From: JAFAXD01 sp963760435
Lineage (GTDB): Bacteria; Pseudomonadota; Alphaproteobacteria; Rhizobiales; Xanthobacteraceae
DNA: 64,000 nucleotides
Direction: 5' to 3'
Assembly (NCBI GenBank): GCA_963760435.1
Contig: CAVXDE010000002.1
Coordinates: forward strand, 62,001-126,000
A program made the translations under genes and the position numbers. Each line of letters starts with the position of its first letter. Position 1 is the first letter of the stretch. Under the pieces are notes generated by a model. It did no database searches and was not told the DNA's origin. It worked only from the letters and a program-made list of their open reading frames with translations. Below, one piece after another: positions 8,066-17,488 of this stretch.

Positions 8066-9051
8066 GTACCGACCCGAAGCTCGCGATAAACGTACTGACC
8101 CAAGTCGAGGTTGCCCTTCAGAACACCGGCCTCGACCCAGGCGGCAAACACGGTTTGCAACTGTCGCGCCAGCGCATCATCCGCCGCCACGCGCCTGTAG
8201 GATGACTCCTCTTCATACAGGAACTCAGCCGTATCCTTGTCCTGCTTGGCGAAGCTCTTGTACCAGGCGAGCTGCGCATCCTTGTTGGCGCGGGACCAGC
8301 GATAACCACGCTCCACGCGATCCGCAAAATCCGCGATGGCCAGGTTCTTCACGGCATCAGCCAGAGCGGCTCGGCTGGCCGGCAGCACAAACAAGCCGGA
8401 GATGATGCCTTCGCCCGGGACCAGGACCCTCCCCTTCAGCGTTCCAAGCGCGCGGGCGCGGTAAACACCCCAGATGCTCCAGGCATCGATACTGCCGGCG
8501 GAAAAGGCCGCAGCCGCATCGGTTGGTGCAAGGAATGCGATCGTGACATCGCTGGGCGAGAGCCCGCCTTGTTTGAGCGCTCCGATGACCAGATACTGCC
8601 CGATGCTGCCACGCGTGGTCGGGGAGATGGTTTTGCCGCGCAAGTCGGCAATGCTTTGCGCCGCACTGTTGTGCGGGACAATGAGATCCACACCTTTGCC
8701 GCCGTTGCTCCATGCCGCCGCGACCTAAATCGGCGAACCGCCGGCAATCGCGCTGATCGTCGGCGCATCACCGGCAAGACCGGTGTCGATTGCTCCGGCC
8801 TTGAGGGCCTCATGCAGGTTCACCGCCGCCGCAAACACGGACCACTCGATTTTGTAGGGCACGTCATCAAGCAGGCCCGCCGCCTTTAGCTTCGATTGCG
8901 TTGCCCCGGTCTGATCACCGACGCGCAGCGTGACATCTTTGAGGTCAACCGCTTGCTGGGCGCTTGCTTTGCGGCGAAGACCAGCGGCGCCGAAACCGAG
9001 GGCTGAGGCGCCAATCGCCAGAGCGCGGCGCCGAGATAGTGTTCGAGTCAT
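8062..9051 (-). pseudogene. Sulfonate-type ABC substrate-binding protein interrupted by an in-frame TAG
   Basis: One continuous frame of 330 codons with a TAG at 8725-8727. The 5' part (about 108 residues) begins with a Tat-like signal (SRRRALAIGASALGFGAAG) and contains LRVGDQTGATQSKL and AGAIDTGLAGDAPTI. After the stop the frame resumes with VAAAWSNGGKGVDLIVPHNS and continues through a normal SsuA-like C-terminal lobe. No frameshift is needed; the flanking sequence reads SPI-stop-VAAAW. This looks like a single nonsense change (CAG to TAG is one base), a sequence error, or less likely readthrough. The protein would bind the ligand of the permease at 7187-8065. Confidence 0.85.
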
Positions 9052-9101
9052 GTCGTAGAGCTCCGTGATTGAGGGCTGCGTGCGCGACGTCCGCAAGCCG
9101 A

Positions 9102-9458
9102 TCAGCGGCGTTGGTGCATCTCTCGTGCGCGCAAGAAAACGCCGTCCATGCGCCAGTGCTCGTTGCGGTAGCGCGGATCGCCCGCCCATTCGCCCCAACC
9201 GGAGTCACGCCGAAACTGCCCCAGCCAGCCCGACGCCAGGATCTCCGATTGGTTCGTCGGTTCCACGTGCTCGCAGTCGGGCCCGACAAACAACGCGTCT
9301 GTTGGACAATAGAGCTCGCACATGAAGCACGTCTGGCAATCATCCTGGCGAGCAATGACCGGCGGCGCATTGCCGACCGCGTCAAACACGTTGGTTGGAC
9401 AGATCTTGACGCAGGTGTCACAGCGCACGCAGCGCTCTGCAATGACAAGCTCGATCAT
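9102..9458 (-). CDS. Ferredoxin with two [4Fe-4S] clusters, AprB-like
   Basis: A 118-residue protein with two cluster motifs, CVRCDTCVKICP and CQTCFMCELYCP, in its first 50 residues, followed by a tail of about 60 residues rich in Trp and Arg. This layout (two 4Fe-4S clusters plus a C-terminal tail) resembles the beta subunit of adenylylsulfate reductase. The ATG overlaps the stop of the flavoprotein gene by four bases, so the two are coupled and probably form a complex in which the ferredoxin passes electrons to or from FAD. Its place in a sulfonate operon suggests sulfur redox chemistry, but the reaction is not established. Confidence 0.88.
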   Translation of the reverse strand: MIELVIAERCVRCDTCVKICPTNVFDAVGNAPPVIARQDDCQTCFMCELYCPTDALFVGPDCEHVEPTNQSEILASGWLGQFRRDSGWGEWAGDPRYRNEHWRMDGVFLRAREMHQRR

Positions 9459-11060
9459 GACACAGCCCGCTCCAGCTCATGGACCGGTTCATCAAAACGG
9501 GTCCAGATCCAATCAGTCCCTCCGATCAGCAGACGGCGCGCGAACCGGTCATCGAGCTGCGGCGCATCCTCGCGCTGATGCATCCCCCGGCTTTCCTTGC
9601 GGATATAGGCCGCGGCGGTGCACCAGCGTGCGCTGGCAACGAGCGCGGCCGCTTCGCGTGCTTTAGTCACGGCCGACCCGCCTCCACCAAGTGACACACG
9701 CACATCGCGCCACACATCGTCGAGCACCGACAGCGAATGCTTGAGCTTGTCGCCGGAGCGAAAGATGATCTTGTCGAGCGGCAGCATTTCCCCTTGCACG
9801 GCGGCAATCACATCCGCTGGCGCAGGACCAGCCGCAGCCCCCTGGCGCGGCCGCAGGCCGGCACCGCCAGCCGCACTGGCTGCGCGGTCGCCGCGTCGCC
9901 CCCGCTCGCGCGTAAACCGCGCGGCACCGCGCCCGGCCCAGATTCCAGAGGACAGTGCCCAAGCCGAGTTTTGCGCCCCGCCGCCGCTGGTGGCGCCGGC
10001 GACGCGTTCGCGCGTGGCCGTATCCCCGGCGGCAAACAGTCCCGAGACTGTGGTGCTGCAATCATCGGCGATGATGCGCAATCCGCCGGTGCCGCGAACC
10101 GTGCCTTCGCCGCGCAATGTCACCTCAAACGGCTCGATGAACGGATCGATGCGGCGGCGCACGAACGGCAGCATGAAGTTGGGTGAGATTCGCGTGAGCA
10201 CGGCCCTGATATCATCGGGCATGCGTCCCAAATGGCAGAACACTGGCCCGTTCAGGAGTTCTCGCGCCAGCGCGTGTGTCGACTCCGGTCCTTGTGGGAT
10301 CGCCAACTCCCGTCCAGACGCGTCCAGATATGTCGCGAACGCGTAGGACATCGATCGGGTCATGCTGGAGAATGCCGGCGCCACCGTGTGATACGTGCAG
10401 AACTCCATTCCGGAGAGCTCCGCACCGGCCTCGGCCGCCATCAGCTGGCCATCGCCGGTATTGGTCTGGCTGCCGAGCAGCTTCGACAGGAACGCGCAGC
10501 CGCCGGTCGCCAGCACCACGGCGCCGGCACGAACCGTCCATTCTTGTTGCTCCTGCCGCCGGAGTCCGCGCGCGCCCGCGACCGAGCCGTCGTTGTGCAA
10601 CAACAATTCAAGCGCAGGGCTCTGATCAAGGATGCGCACGCCGGCATCCTCGGCAAGCCGTCGCATCGCCCGCATGTATTCGGGGCCGCGCAGGCTGCGG
10701 TAGTGGATGGCGCCGCTGTCCTCGATCGAAAAGTCGTAATAGCCGGCAATCGTCGGCAGCGTACGCCACGTGGTGTCGAGAATGCGCGCCATCCAGTCTG
10801 AAATCAGCAAGGCCAAAGCTTGTCAGCTGGCGGCGCCGGATCGCCTCGGCTCGCAATTGCGGGTCGGGGGGCACCCACCAATGACCCGGGCCCGCGGTTG
10901 CCGTCACCCCGCTGGTTCCGCAATGACCTTTTTCGGCGAGAACGACTTCGGCGCCCTCGCGCGCCGCCGCCACCGCGGCCCACGTGCCCGCGAGCCCGCC
11001 GCCTATGATGAGCACATCGGCCGTCACCGCGATCTCGGAATTCTTTGCTGCAAGTGTCAT
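9455..11060 (-). pseudogene. FAD-dependent oxidoreductase, fumarate reductase/AprA-like, frameshifted
   Basis: The N-terminus (ADVLIIGGGLAGTWAAVAA) is the FAD dinucleotide-binding motif and GTSGVTATAGPGHWW follows. The frame breaks near 10803-10812, where GLADF should continue as DWMARILDTTW; the rest (about 445 residues) is in the next frame and includes VVLATGG, SGLFAAGDTATRERVAGATS and the C-terminal KESRGMHQREDAP typical of fumarate reductase and AprA flavoproteins. Total length implies a net one-base insertion and about 535 residues. The stop overlaps the ferredoxin start. The pair sits between two ABC importers in operon A. If the break is a sequence error the enzyme is intact. Confidence 0.82.
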
Positions 11061-11090
11061 GTCTTCAATACGTTTCGCCCGCCCGTGCGG

Positions 11091-11871
11091 TTACCAGGTC
11101 GCATCCAATCCGAGTTGCGCCAAGACTTGATGGCGCAACTCGGCGAGCCGCGGATCGCCTCGGTGGCGCGGATACGGAAGCGCGTTGACAACCTCCGTCT
11201 TGATCCGCGCCGGCCGATCACTGAGCACGATAACGCGCTGCGCCAGGAACAGCGCCTCCTCGACGTCGTGCGTGACCAGCAGAACCGTAAACCTCGCATT
11301 CTGCCACAGCGATACGAGCTCGCTCTGCATGGCGATGCGCGTCAACGAGTTCGAGCTTGCCCAGTGGCTCATCAAGAATAAGCAACTGCGGATCGTTCAC
11401 CAACGCGCGTGCCAAGGCAACGCGCTGCGCCATGCCGCCCGACAGCTGGTGCGGATGAGCGTTTTCAAATCCATCGAGGCCGACGAGCTTCAGCGCTTCG
11501 GCGACGCGACCACGTTTTGCTTGCAGGTTGCCCTGCGCCTCTGGCCCAAGCGCCGCGTTGCGCCAGACCGTGCGCCAGGGGTAGAGCGTGGGGTCCTGGA
11601 ACACGACCACGCGCGATGGATGCGGGCCCGTTATCGGCTCACCATCGATGAACAGGTGGCCCGCGGAAGGAGACTCCAGGCCGGCCACGAGCCTCAACAA
11701 CGTTGACTTGCCACAGCCGCTGGGGCCAAGCACGGCAACGAATTCGCCAGCTTCAATCTCGAGATCGAGCCGATCCAGAACCGACAGCGCCTGTCCGTGA
11801 AGCGTGAATTGATGGCTCACCTCGCGGACTTGCAGCGCACTGCCCGTCCCAGCCGAGGTCGCCGTCGACAC
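11091..11871 (-). pseudogene. ABC transporter ATP-binding protein (SsuB/TauB type), frameshifted
   Basis: The N-terminal frame has Walker A GPSGCGKST, Q-loop VVFQDPTLYPW, signature LSGGMAQRVALARAL and Walker B LLILDEPLGKL. Right after this, near 11351, the expected DSLTRIAMQSEL is read as ELVDAHRH. The correct continuation lies in the next frame with VTHDVEEALFLAQRV and a normal C-terminus. One extra A in GAACTCG explains it, and the gene length (781 bases) agrees with a net plus-one insertion. It would energise the permease at 11884-12900, whose end is 12 bp upstream of this start. Confidence 0.88.
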
Positions 11872-11883
11872 GGATCGCTGCTG

Positions 11884-12900
11884 CTACCATCGAACCAAAC
11901 CCCTCTGCCAGGCGAGGAGGTGGTCGCGCAGTCGGAACAGCAGCGTGATCAGACCGGAACAGGCGAGCGCCATCACCAGCAGCGCTGCGTACATATTGGC
12001 GTAAGCCGCCCAGCCCTGGGCCCATTGCAGATACCAGCCCAGACCTGATTTAACTCCCAGCATCTCGGCCACGACCAACACGGCGAAGGAATTGCCGAGC
12101 CCCATGAACAGGCCGACAAACACGTGGGGCATGGCCGCCGGAATGGCGACCTTGAACACCAGAAACGCTTTGCTGGCGCCCAGCGTGCGCGCGATATCGT
12201 AGTAAGACGCGGAGACGCTTGCGACGCCGGACCAAGTGAGCACGGTGACCGGAAAACCGGTCGCGAGCGCGATCAGAAACGTGCTGGCGCTGAGGCTGGA
12301 AGGAAAGATGAAGAACGCAAGCGGAAGCCAGGCGGTCGCCGGCAACGGCCCAATGAAGCGGAGAATAGGGTGGATCCAATAGCCAAACCTCGGCGACCAT
12401 CCAATGACAACGCCGGCTGTAAAGCCGATGGCGGCGCCGATCAGATAACCACCGCCCAGGAGCCGCAGTGACGCAAGCGTGCTGCCGCCCAGCTTCGACC
12501 AATCGTCGATGAACACTTCGAGGACCGCTTGTGGCGGAGGAAAGAATGGGAGCGGCAGCAGGCCGAGTTTCGCTGTCACAATCTCCCAGGCCCCGATGAA
12601 GATCGCGAGCACGATGAGCCACGGTGCAATCCGGCGCACGCGGTGCATGACCGGGACGAACGCCGAGCCGAGCAATCCGGCGATGGCCAAGGCTCCGCCG
12701 AATGCGGCCAGGATGATCGCCAGGTCGCCCGTATGTGCCCAGTCACTGTCCGGCGTGTCAGGCCAGAACCGTACCAGCGCCGCTGCGGCGAGCCAGGCGC
12801 CGCTCGCCACCACGACGGTGATTGAGGGCCGCGCAAACCCCTGCCCGCCGCCGATCCTGGCGCGCGACGCAACGAGGAGCTCGTTCGCAATGCTACTCAT
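11884..12900 (-). CDS. ABC transporter permease, nitrate/sulfonate/taurine type, with extended N-terminus
   Basis: A 338-residue membrane protein. The C-terminal 230 residues carry the permease core, including the EAA-like loop ARTLGASKAFLVFKVAIPAAMP. The first 85 residues add two extra hydrophobic segments (SITVVVASGAWLAAAALV and LAIILAAFGGALAIAGLLG) not found in SsuC-type permeases of about 260 residues. It sits between its ATPase gene and its binding-protein gene with gaps of 12 and 10 bases, so it belongs to the first importer of operon A. Confidence 0.92.
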   Translation of the reverse strand: MSSIANELLVASRARIGGGQGFARPSITVVVASGAWLAAAALVRFWPDTPDSDWAHTGDLAIILAAFGGALAIAGLLGSAFVPVMHRVRRIAPWLIVLAIFIGAWEIVTAKLGLLPLPFFPPPQAVLEVFIDDWSKLGGSTLASLRLLGGGYLIGAAIGFTAGVVIGWSPRFGYWIHPILRFIGPLPATAWLPLAFFIFPSSLSASTFLIALATGFPVTVLTWSGVASVSASYYDIARTLGASKAFLVFKVAIPAAMPHVFVGLFMGLGNSFAVLVVAEMLGVKSGLGWYLQWAQGWAAYANMYAALLVMALACSGLITLLFRLRDHLLAWQRGLVRW

Positions 12901-12910
12901 TGCTTGCTGC

Positions 12911-14038
12911 TCAGCTCAGAACGTCGGCGTAGACGCGCTCGGCAAACTTGGCCGTATTCGTGCTTGGCTTGAACACGTTGACCAGCTTCAGCTCGTCGGC
13001 ATAGAGCGCGATTTGTTGTTTGAGATCGGACCCGACAGGATGGTCGTGGTGGGTGTGGCTCTTGAGCATGGCGGCAAGGTCCTCGACCGATCCTTTGCCG
13101 CCATAGGCTGAGAACACCGCGGCGGCATCTTCGGGCTGGTGCGCGACATGGTCACCGGCTTCCAGAACCGCATGGGTCAGCGCTGCAGCAACCTGCTTTT
13201 CGTCGCGAATCAGACTGCCGCGGATGGCAAGCACGCAGCAGGTCCGGCTCGCATATTCACCGGACAGATTGGTGGCGAGCTCGTTGAGCTTGCCTTCCTT
13301 GAGCCACAGGAAGGTCAGCGGATCAGCATCGGCAAGCGCCTGGGCTTCGCCCTTCTCCACCGCAAGTGCCAGTAAGTTTGAGGGATATTGCCGCCATTGG
13401 ATGCTCTCCGGGTCAATGCCGCGCTTGAGCAACAGAATGGAAAAGAAATTCTTGGTTGGGCTCGCCTGATCGCTGATCGCGATGGTCTTGCCCTTGAGCG
13501 CTTCGAGACTGTCGATGCCCGCCGCTTTCGATCCCAGCAGGCGCATGCAGCCGCCGTGAACTCCGGCCGTGATGCGCACGTCGAATCCTTGCTCGAGGGG
13601 CTTGAGCCAGCGCAAGGCCATGCCGATGCCGGCATCGGCTTTGCCGGTCGCGATCGCCTCGAGCAGTTGCTCGGTCGAGCCGCCGAAATTGACGAACTCG
13701 ACCTCGAGGCCATGTCGCGCAAAAATGCCACGCTCTTTGGCGACGGGCGCGGCCGAGGTGCAGATGGCGGTCGCATTCCATGCGAGCTTGAGGGCCCGCG
13801 CCGGCCCATCGTCGATGGGACCGTTCGCCGCCACCCGGCAGATCGGGAACTGATCGAGCTGACCCTCCAGCGTAGCCTTATTGGCCCCGAGGCCGGTCAA
13901 TGCATTCGCCGCGTGAAACAGGCCGAATGGGGCCGCGAAGCCGAGCGCGCCGGCGCCGCCGAGCATTGCGCGACGCGAGGGACGCGACCGGACCGTGGTC
14001 GTGCCGTCGGTACGCACCTGATTGGAATCTCTGGTCAT
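12911..14038 (-). CDS. ABC transporter substrate-binding protein (NMT1/NrtA/SsuA family)
   Basis: A 375-residue periplasmic binding protein. The N-terminus has a twin-arginine-like signal (PSRRAMLGGAGALGFAAPFG). The mature part shows a two-lobe NMT1/THI5-like fold: ALKLAWNATAIC, VAKERGIFARHGLEVEFVNF, and IATGKADAGIGMALRWLKPL. Start ATG 14038 is supported by GAGGAG about eight bases upstream, and the gene begins 27 bases after the monooxygenase stop. The ligand is probably an organosulfonate or sulfate ester, judged from neighbours; nitrate or taurine types look alike in sequence. Confidence 0.9.
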   Translation of the reverse strand: MTRDSNQVRTDGTTTVRSRPSRRAMLGGAGALGFAAPFGLFHAANALTGLGANKATLEGQLDQFPICRVAANGPIDDGPARALKLAWNATAICTSAAPVAKERGIFARHGLEVEFVNFGGSTEQLLEAIATGKADAGIGMALRWLKPLEQGFDVRITAGVHGGCMRLLGSKAAGIDSLEALKGKTIAISDQASPTKNFFSILLLKRGIDPESIQWRQYPSNLLALAVEKGEAQALADADPLTFLWLKEGKLNELATNLSGEYASRTCCVLAIRGSLIRDEKQVAAALTHAVLEAGDHVAHQPEDAAAVFSAYGGKGSVEDLAAMLKSHTHHDHPVGSDLKQQIALYADELKLVNVFKPSTNTAKFAERVYADVLS

Positions 14039-14065
14039 TGAATGAGCTCCTCGCGTCAAAAGCAA

Positions 14066-15157
14066 TTATTCGGCGGCGTGTGCGGAACTACGAACGCGAT
14101 CGGCAACGCGTTCGCGCGTGATTGGGATGAGTTCGCGGCCGTATTCGGTTGCGTCGTTGAATGGATCGAAGCCGCGAATGAGAAACGTGCTGACGCCAAG
14201 CTGGTAATAGTCGAGGAGAGCATCGGCGACCTGTTCCGGCGTGCCCACCAGGGCCGTGGTATTGCCGCGAGCCCCAGTCTCCGCCGCGACCGCCGTCCAC
14301 AGCCGCGTGTCAAGCCGGGTTCCTTGCGCCGCTGCCGCCAGCAGCCGTTGCGAGCCGACATTGGCGGGCGCCGCAGGCGCACCGAGCCCGGCGCGGGCAC
14401 GGACCTCACGCACGCGCTCAAGAATTGCTTGCGCGCGAGCCCACGCCTTTTCTTCGGTTTCGCCGAGGATTGGGCGGAAGGAGACGCTGAACCGCGGGTA
14501 GCGTCCGTACGCGCTTGCCGCAGCGCGTACGCGGGCGATCGTGTCGCGCGCGTCGGCGAGCGGCTCGCCCCATAAGGCATAGACGTCGGCGTGCTTGCCC
14601 GCGACAGCAATTGCGGCATCCGAGGAGCCGCCGAAGAACACAGGAATATGCGGCTGCTGGATCGACTTGACCTCGGCAAAGGCACGATCGAATTGATAAT
14701 AGGTGCCGGCATGGTCGATCGGCTCACGTCCCGTCCAGATCGCGCGCAGGACATCGAGGTATTCCTCGGTACGCGCGTAACGCTCATCATGGCTGAGATA
14801 GTCGCCGTCCTGGCGCTGCTCGGCGTCGTTCCCGCCGGTGATGATGTGGATGGCGACGCGACCACCGGTCAGCTGGTCGAGCGTCGCAAATTGCCGCGCC
14901 GCCAGCGTCGGCGCCGTAAACCCCGGGCGGTGCGCGATCATGACCCCAAGTCCCGGGGCGGCCCATGCCGCATAGGCGGCGATCAGCTGACTTTCCGGGC
15001 TGGTCGAATGGAACGCCACCAGAGCGCGGTCGAACCCCGCTGCTTCGTGCGCGCGGGCGCTCGCCTCGATGTAGGAGCGATCGACGACGGCGCCCTCCGC
15101 CGGAAAGATCTCCGAGCCATGCCGCGACGGAATGTAGCCAATGAATTCGACTGACAT
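14066..15157 (-). CDS. FMN-dependent alkanesulfonate monooxygenase family (LLM flavin oxidoreductase)
   Basis: A 363-residue bacterial-luciferase-like TIM-barrel enzyme. SsuD-like landmarks are DRALVAFHSTSPESQLIAAYAA, GRVAIHIITGGNDAEQRQDGD, HDERYARTEEYLDVL, VFFGGSSDAAIAVAGKHADVY and ALVGTPEQVADALLDYYQLG. The family oxidises the C-S bond of sulfonates to an aldehyde and sulfite using reduced FMN. It is the first gene of operon A, and the AT-rich palindromic site at 15212-15248 lies just upstream. No dedicated FMN reductase (ssuE/msuE) is seen in the window. Sequence differences from the other two paralogues imply a different substrate. Confidence 0.92.
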   Translation of the reverse strand: MSVEFIGYIPSRHGSEIFPAEGAVVDRSYIEASARAHEAAGFDRALVAFHSTSPESQLIAAYAAWAAPGLGVMIAHRPGFTAPTLAARQFATLDQLTGGRVAIHIITGGNDAEQRQDGDYLSHDERYARTEEYLDVLRAIWTGREPIDHAGTYYQFDRAFAEVKSIQQPHIPVFFGGSSDAAIAVAGKHADVYALWGEPLADARDTIARVRAAASAYGRYPRFSVSFRPILGETEEKAWARAQAILERVREVRARAGLGAPAAPANVGSQRLLAAAAQGTRLDTRLWTAVAAETGARGNTTALVGTPEQVADALLDYYQLGVSTFLIRGFDPFNDATEYGRELIPITRERVADRVRSSAHAAE

Positions 15158-15211
15158 GAGCCTTCCCCGCCGCCCTGCGAGATGCCGGATGAAACAGTTT
15201 CCAAGGATCGA

Positions 15212-15248
15212 TTTGTCTGCTAATAATCTATCAAGTCAATAGATTATT
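15212..15248. promoter_or_regulatory. Candidate operator for operon A, site 1 of 3
   Basis: This is an AT-rich island in GC-rich DNA. AATAATCTAT (15222-15231), seven bases, ATAGATTATT (15239-15248) is a perfect 10-bp inverted repeat. Its core TCTATCAAGTCAATAGA (15227-15243) matches sites 2 and 3, and TTTGTCT (15212-15218) precedes it. It lies about 70 bp upstream of the monooxygenase start at 15157 and reads TTGACT on the minus strand, a possible -35. It also follows the end of operon B, so a terminator role is possible, but there is no GC stem and no T-run. Confidence 0.6.
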
Positions 15249-15265
15249 TCATTGAAAATGCGGGC

Positions 15266-16450
15266 TTACCGAGCAGCGGATTCTCCAAAAGGTCCCAACG
15301 ACGCGACGCCCGCTGCTTTGAGAACGCTATCGCTCTGCGGTGAGTGGACCCGGGCGCACAGGACGTCGCGCAAGTGCCGCTCGAGCGGATGCGCGCGCGT
15401 CAGCGCCGGATTGCCGATCAGCGCGACGGCCTTCTGCACGATGTCGATCGCGCTTTCGCAAACGAGATGCTTGACCAGTCCCGGTTCTTCCGGAGTGATC
15501 GCGCCCGGGGCGGAATCCGCCTTGTGCGCCGTTGCCGCCAGCAAGGCCGTGGCCGCCGTCCGCTGCGCCTCGATCTCGCCGACGGCAATCTGCATGCGCT
15601 CCAGGGTCGCCAACGGGCGGCCGAGGTTGGTCGGAATCCGAGATTGGAGAAATCCGATCAGCCAATCGCGCGCCGCATCAGCAATGCCGAGGTAGATTGC
15701 CGATACGCTGAGCGAAAACCAGGCGGCGTGCAGCGGTGGCACCTGTTTCCACGCATTCGCGGCCCGGACGTCCACGGCATGATCTTTCGGCACCAACACG
15801 TTCTCGAAGACGACGTCGTGGCTGTCGCTGGCGCGCATTCCCAAATGGTCCCACGCGGTCTCGATACGCGTCCCGGGCGTGCCGGCACGTATCAGGAAAT
15901 AGCCGACCTGCGGATCATCGCCGTCCGTGCGGGCGAAGACATTGTACCAGTTGAGAACCGAGGCCCCGGTTGAGTAGATCTTGCGTCCGTTAAGGCGCCA
16001 TCCCTCCGGCGTGGCGCTGGCGGTTGTTGCCGGAAGGCCACCGCGCATCACGGTTCCGAGCTCGGGCTCGACGCGCAATGCGTTGATCAGCCCATGGCCG
16101 GCGAGCGCGTCGCGCACGATCTCACGATAGACCGCCTCCGGCCACCGCCGTTCCAGCGCGATGTGCGCGTGCTGGATCCACGTCATTGCGAGGATCAGCG
16201 TCGCCGCAGGATCGGCCGCGCCCAAGCGCCGCGCCACGGCCGCCGTCTCGGCGAGGCCCGCGCCCCAGCCACCAAGCGCTCGGGGCAATGTGAGGCACTG
16301 CAAGCCAGCCTTCGCAGCGGCTTGTAAACTCTCCCGCGGCACACTCCCCTGCCTGTCATGCGCTTCCGCCCCGGCGGCGAATGCCTGCGCAACCGCGAGA
16401 AGCGGGTCGTGTTGATCCAGTCGTGTCGCCGTGGCGTTCATCGAATTCAT
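15266..16450 (-). CDS. Acyl-CoA dehydrogenase-fold flavoprotein, DszC/SfnB-like
   Basis: A 394-residue protein with the ACAD fold: helical N-domain (GWGAGLAETAAVARRLG), beta domain (GWRLNGRKIYSTGASVLNWY, DHLGMRASDSHDVVFENV) and helical C-domain. Where true dehydrogenases have the catalytic Glu in YEGT, this protein reads RDVLCARVHSPQSD, the His-containing pattern of flavin monooxygenases such as DszC. It is therefore more likely a sulfur-compound monooxygenase or SfnB-type enzyme than a fatty-acid dehydrogenase. It is the last gene of operon B. Start ATG 16450 or 16441 are equally possible; the open frame upstream is not protein-like. Confidence 0.87.
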   Translation of the reverse strand: MNSMNATATRLDQHDPLLAVAQAFAAGAEAHDRQGSVPRESLQAAAKAGLQCLTLPRALGGWGAGLAETAAVARRLGAADPAATLILAMTWIQHAHIALERRWPEAVYREIVRDALAGHGLINALRVEPELGTVMRGGLPATTASATPEGWRLNGRKIYSTGASVLNWYNVFARTDGDDPQVGYFLIRAGTPGTRIETAWDHLGMRASDSHDVVFENVLVPKDHAVDVRAANAWKQVPPLHAAWFSLSVSAIYLGIADAARDWLIGFLQSRIPTNLGRPLATLERMQIAVGEIEAQRTAATALLAATAHKADSAPGAITPEEPGLVKHLVCESAIDIVQKAVALIGNPALTRAHPLERHLRDVLCARVHSPQSDSVLKAAGVASLGPFGESAAR

Positions 16451-16517
16451 CGGCGGCGGACTCAGGTCTCTTTGATTGCTGTCAATAGGAGACGCGTTGA
16501 TGCTGACGCAGGCACAA

Positions 16518-17486
16518 TTACTGCGTCGGCGTCTTCCAGATGTGGCGATCGATCGCGATCGGTCCTGGCAGGATTTTCTGCGCGACCATCCAATCATTGA
16601 GATGATTCAACGCCGTGATCTCTCGATCGCCAAGCGGAACGGGATCCGGCATCTCGTAGCTTGCGAGCAGCTGAGCGACGGCGGGATTGAGTTTGAGCTC
16701 GCCTTCCCAGAGCTTGGCCGCCTCGGCGCGATGATCGCGTGCCCATTGCGCCGACGCTTGAAGTTCTTCCAGCACCGGGCCGATGACCTCGGGGTGCGCC
16801 TGCGCGAAGGCCTGCCGCACCACATAGACGACGGCATTTTCCGAATGAAAATCTCGCGAGAGCGACACGACGCGGGCATCGTAGAGGGCGAGTGCGATCG
16901 GGAAGTACATGCCCCAGCTCGACCACGCATCCACATGATCCTGCGTGAACGCCGCCGCGGAGTCCGTCGGACTGAGGTAAGCGCGCTTGACCTGATCAGA
17001 AGCAACGCCCGCTATCTCGAGCGCTTTGGCCAGATTGTAGTCGCCGCTGCCGCCGCGATTGACTGCAACAGTGCGGCCCGCAAGGTCGGCAAGCGTTTTG
17101 ATCGGAGAATTCTTCTTCACTAGAATGCCCGAGCTGTCGCCCGCATCCCATTGATAGGCGAACAGCGCCAGTGCTGAGGCGCCACCGAACGAAGAGAGCG
17201 CTGACGTTGAGCTTCCGGTCGACATGTCGATCGCGCCGGCATTGAGGCCTTCGGCGGCCGGCGCATACGCCGCGAATGGGCCAACCCACTCGACCTTCAC
17301 GCCCAGCTTGGCAAGGCGCTTCTCCAAATTGCCGTTGAGGCGCGCGATGCTCATCGGTTCCGACCCGCGCAAAAACGCAATCCGCAGCACGACTTGCTCT
17401 GCCGCAGCTTGCGTCGTAACGCCTATTAAGACGACGAGCGACACGGCGGCCGCTATCGCGGCCCCCAACAGGTGCTTCAGTTTCAT
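16518..17486 (-). CDS. Aliphatic sulfonate ABC substrate-binding protein (SsuA family)
   Basis: A 322-residue periplasmic binding protein with a Sec signal (LLGAAIAAAVSLVVLIGVTTQAAA). SsuA-like motifs are VLRIAFLRGSEPMSIARLNG, AGAIDMSTGSSTSALSSF, DLAGRTVAVNRGGSGDYNLAKAL and DSAAAFTQDHVDAWSSWGMYF. ATG 17486 follows the TGA of the upstream monooxygenase gene by two bases, so translation is coupled. Operon B has no permease or ATPase of its own, so the protein must use one of the neighbouring importers or act alone. Confidence 0.9.
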   Translation of the reverse strand: MKLKHLLGAAIAAAVSLVVLIGVTTQAAAEQVVLRIAFLRGSEPMSIARLNGNLEKRLAKLGVKVEWVGPFAAYAPAAEGLNAGAIDMSTGSSTSALSSFGGASALALFAYQWDAGDSSGILVKKNSPIKTLADLAGRTVAVNRGGSGDYNLAKALEIAGVASDQVKRAYLSPTDSAAAFTQDHVDAWSSWGMYFPIALALYDARVVSLSRDFHSENAVVYVVRQAFAQAHPEVIGPVLEELQASAQWARDHRAEAAKLWEGELKLNPAVAQLLASYEMPDPVPLGDREITALNHLNDWMVAQKILPGPIAIDRHIWKTPTQ

Positions 17487-17488
17487 GT

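Noticed and set aside
12124..13375. Plus-strand frames inside operon A
   Set aside because: They are shadows of the permease and binding-protein genes without domains or ribosome sites.
15222..15248. Perfect AT-rich repeat as a rho-independent terminator of operon B
   Set aside because: It has no GC-rich stem or T-run, and the same core recurs at two other operon heads that follow no gene end.
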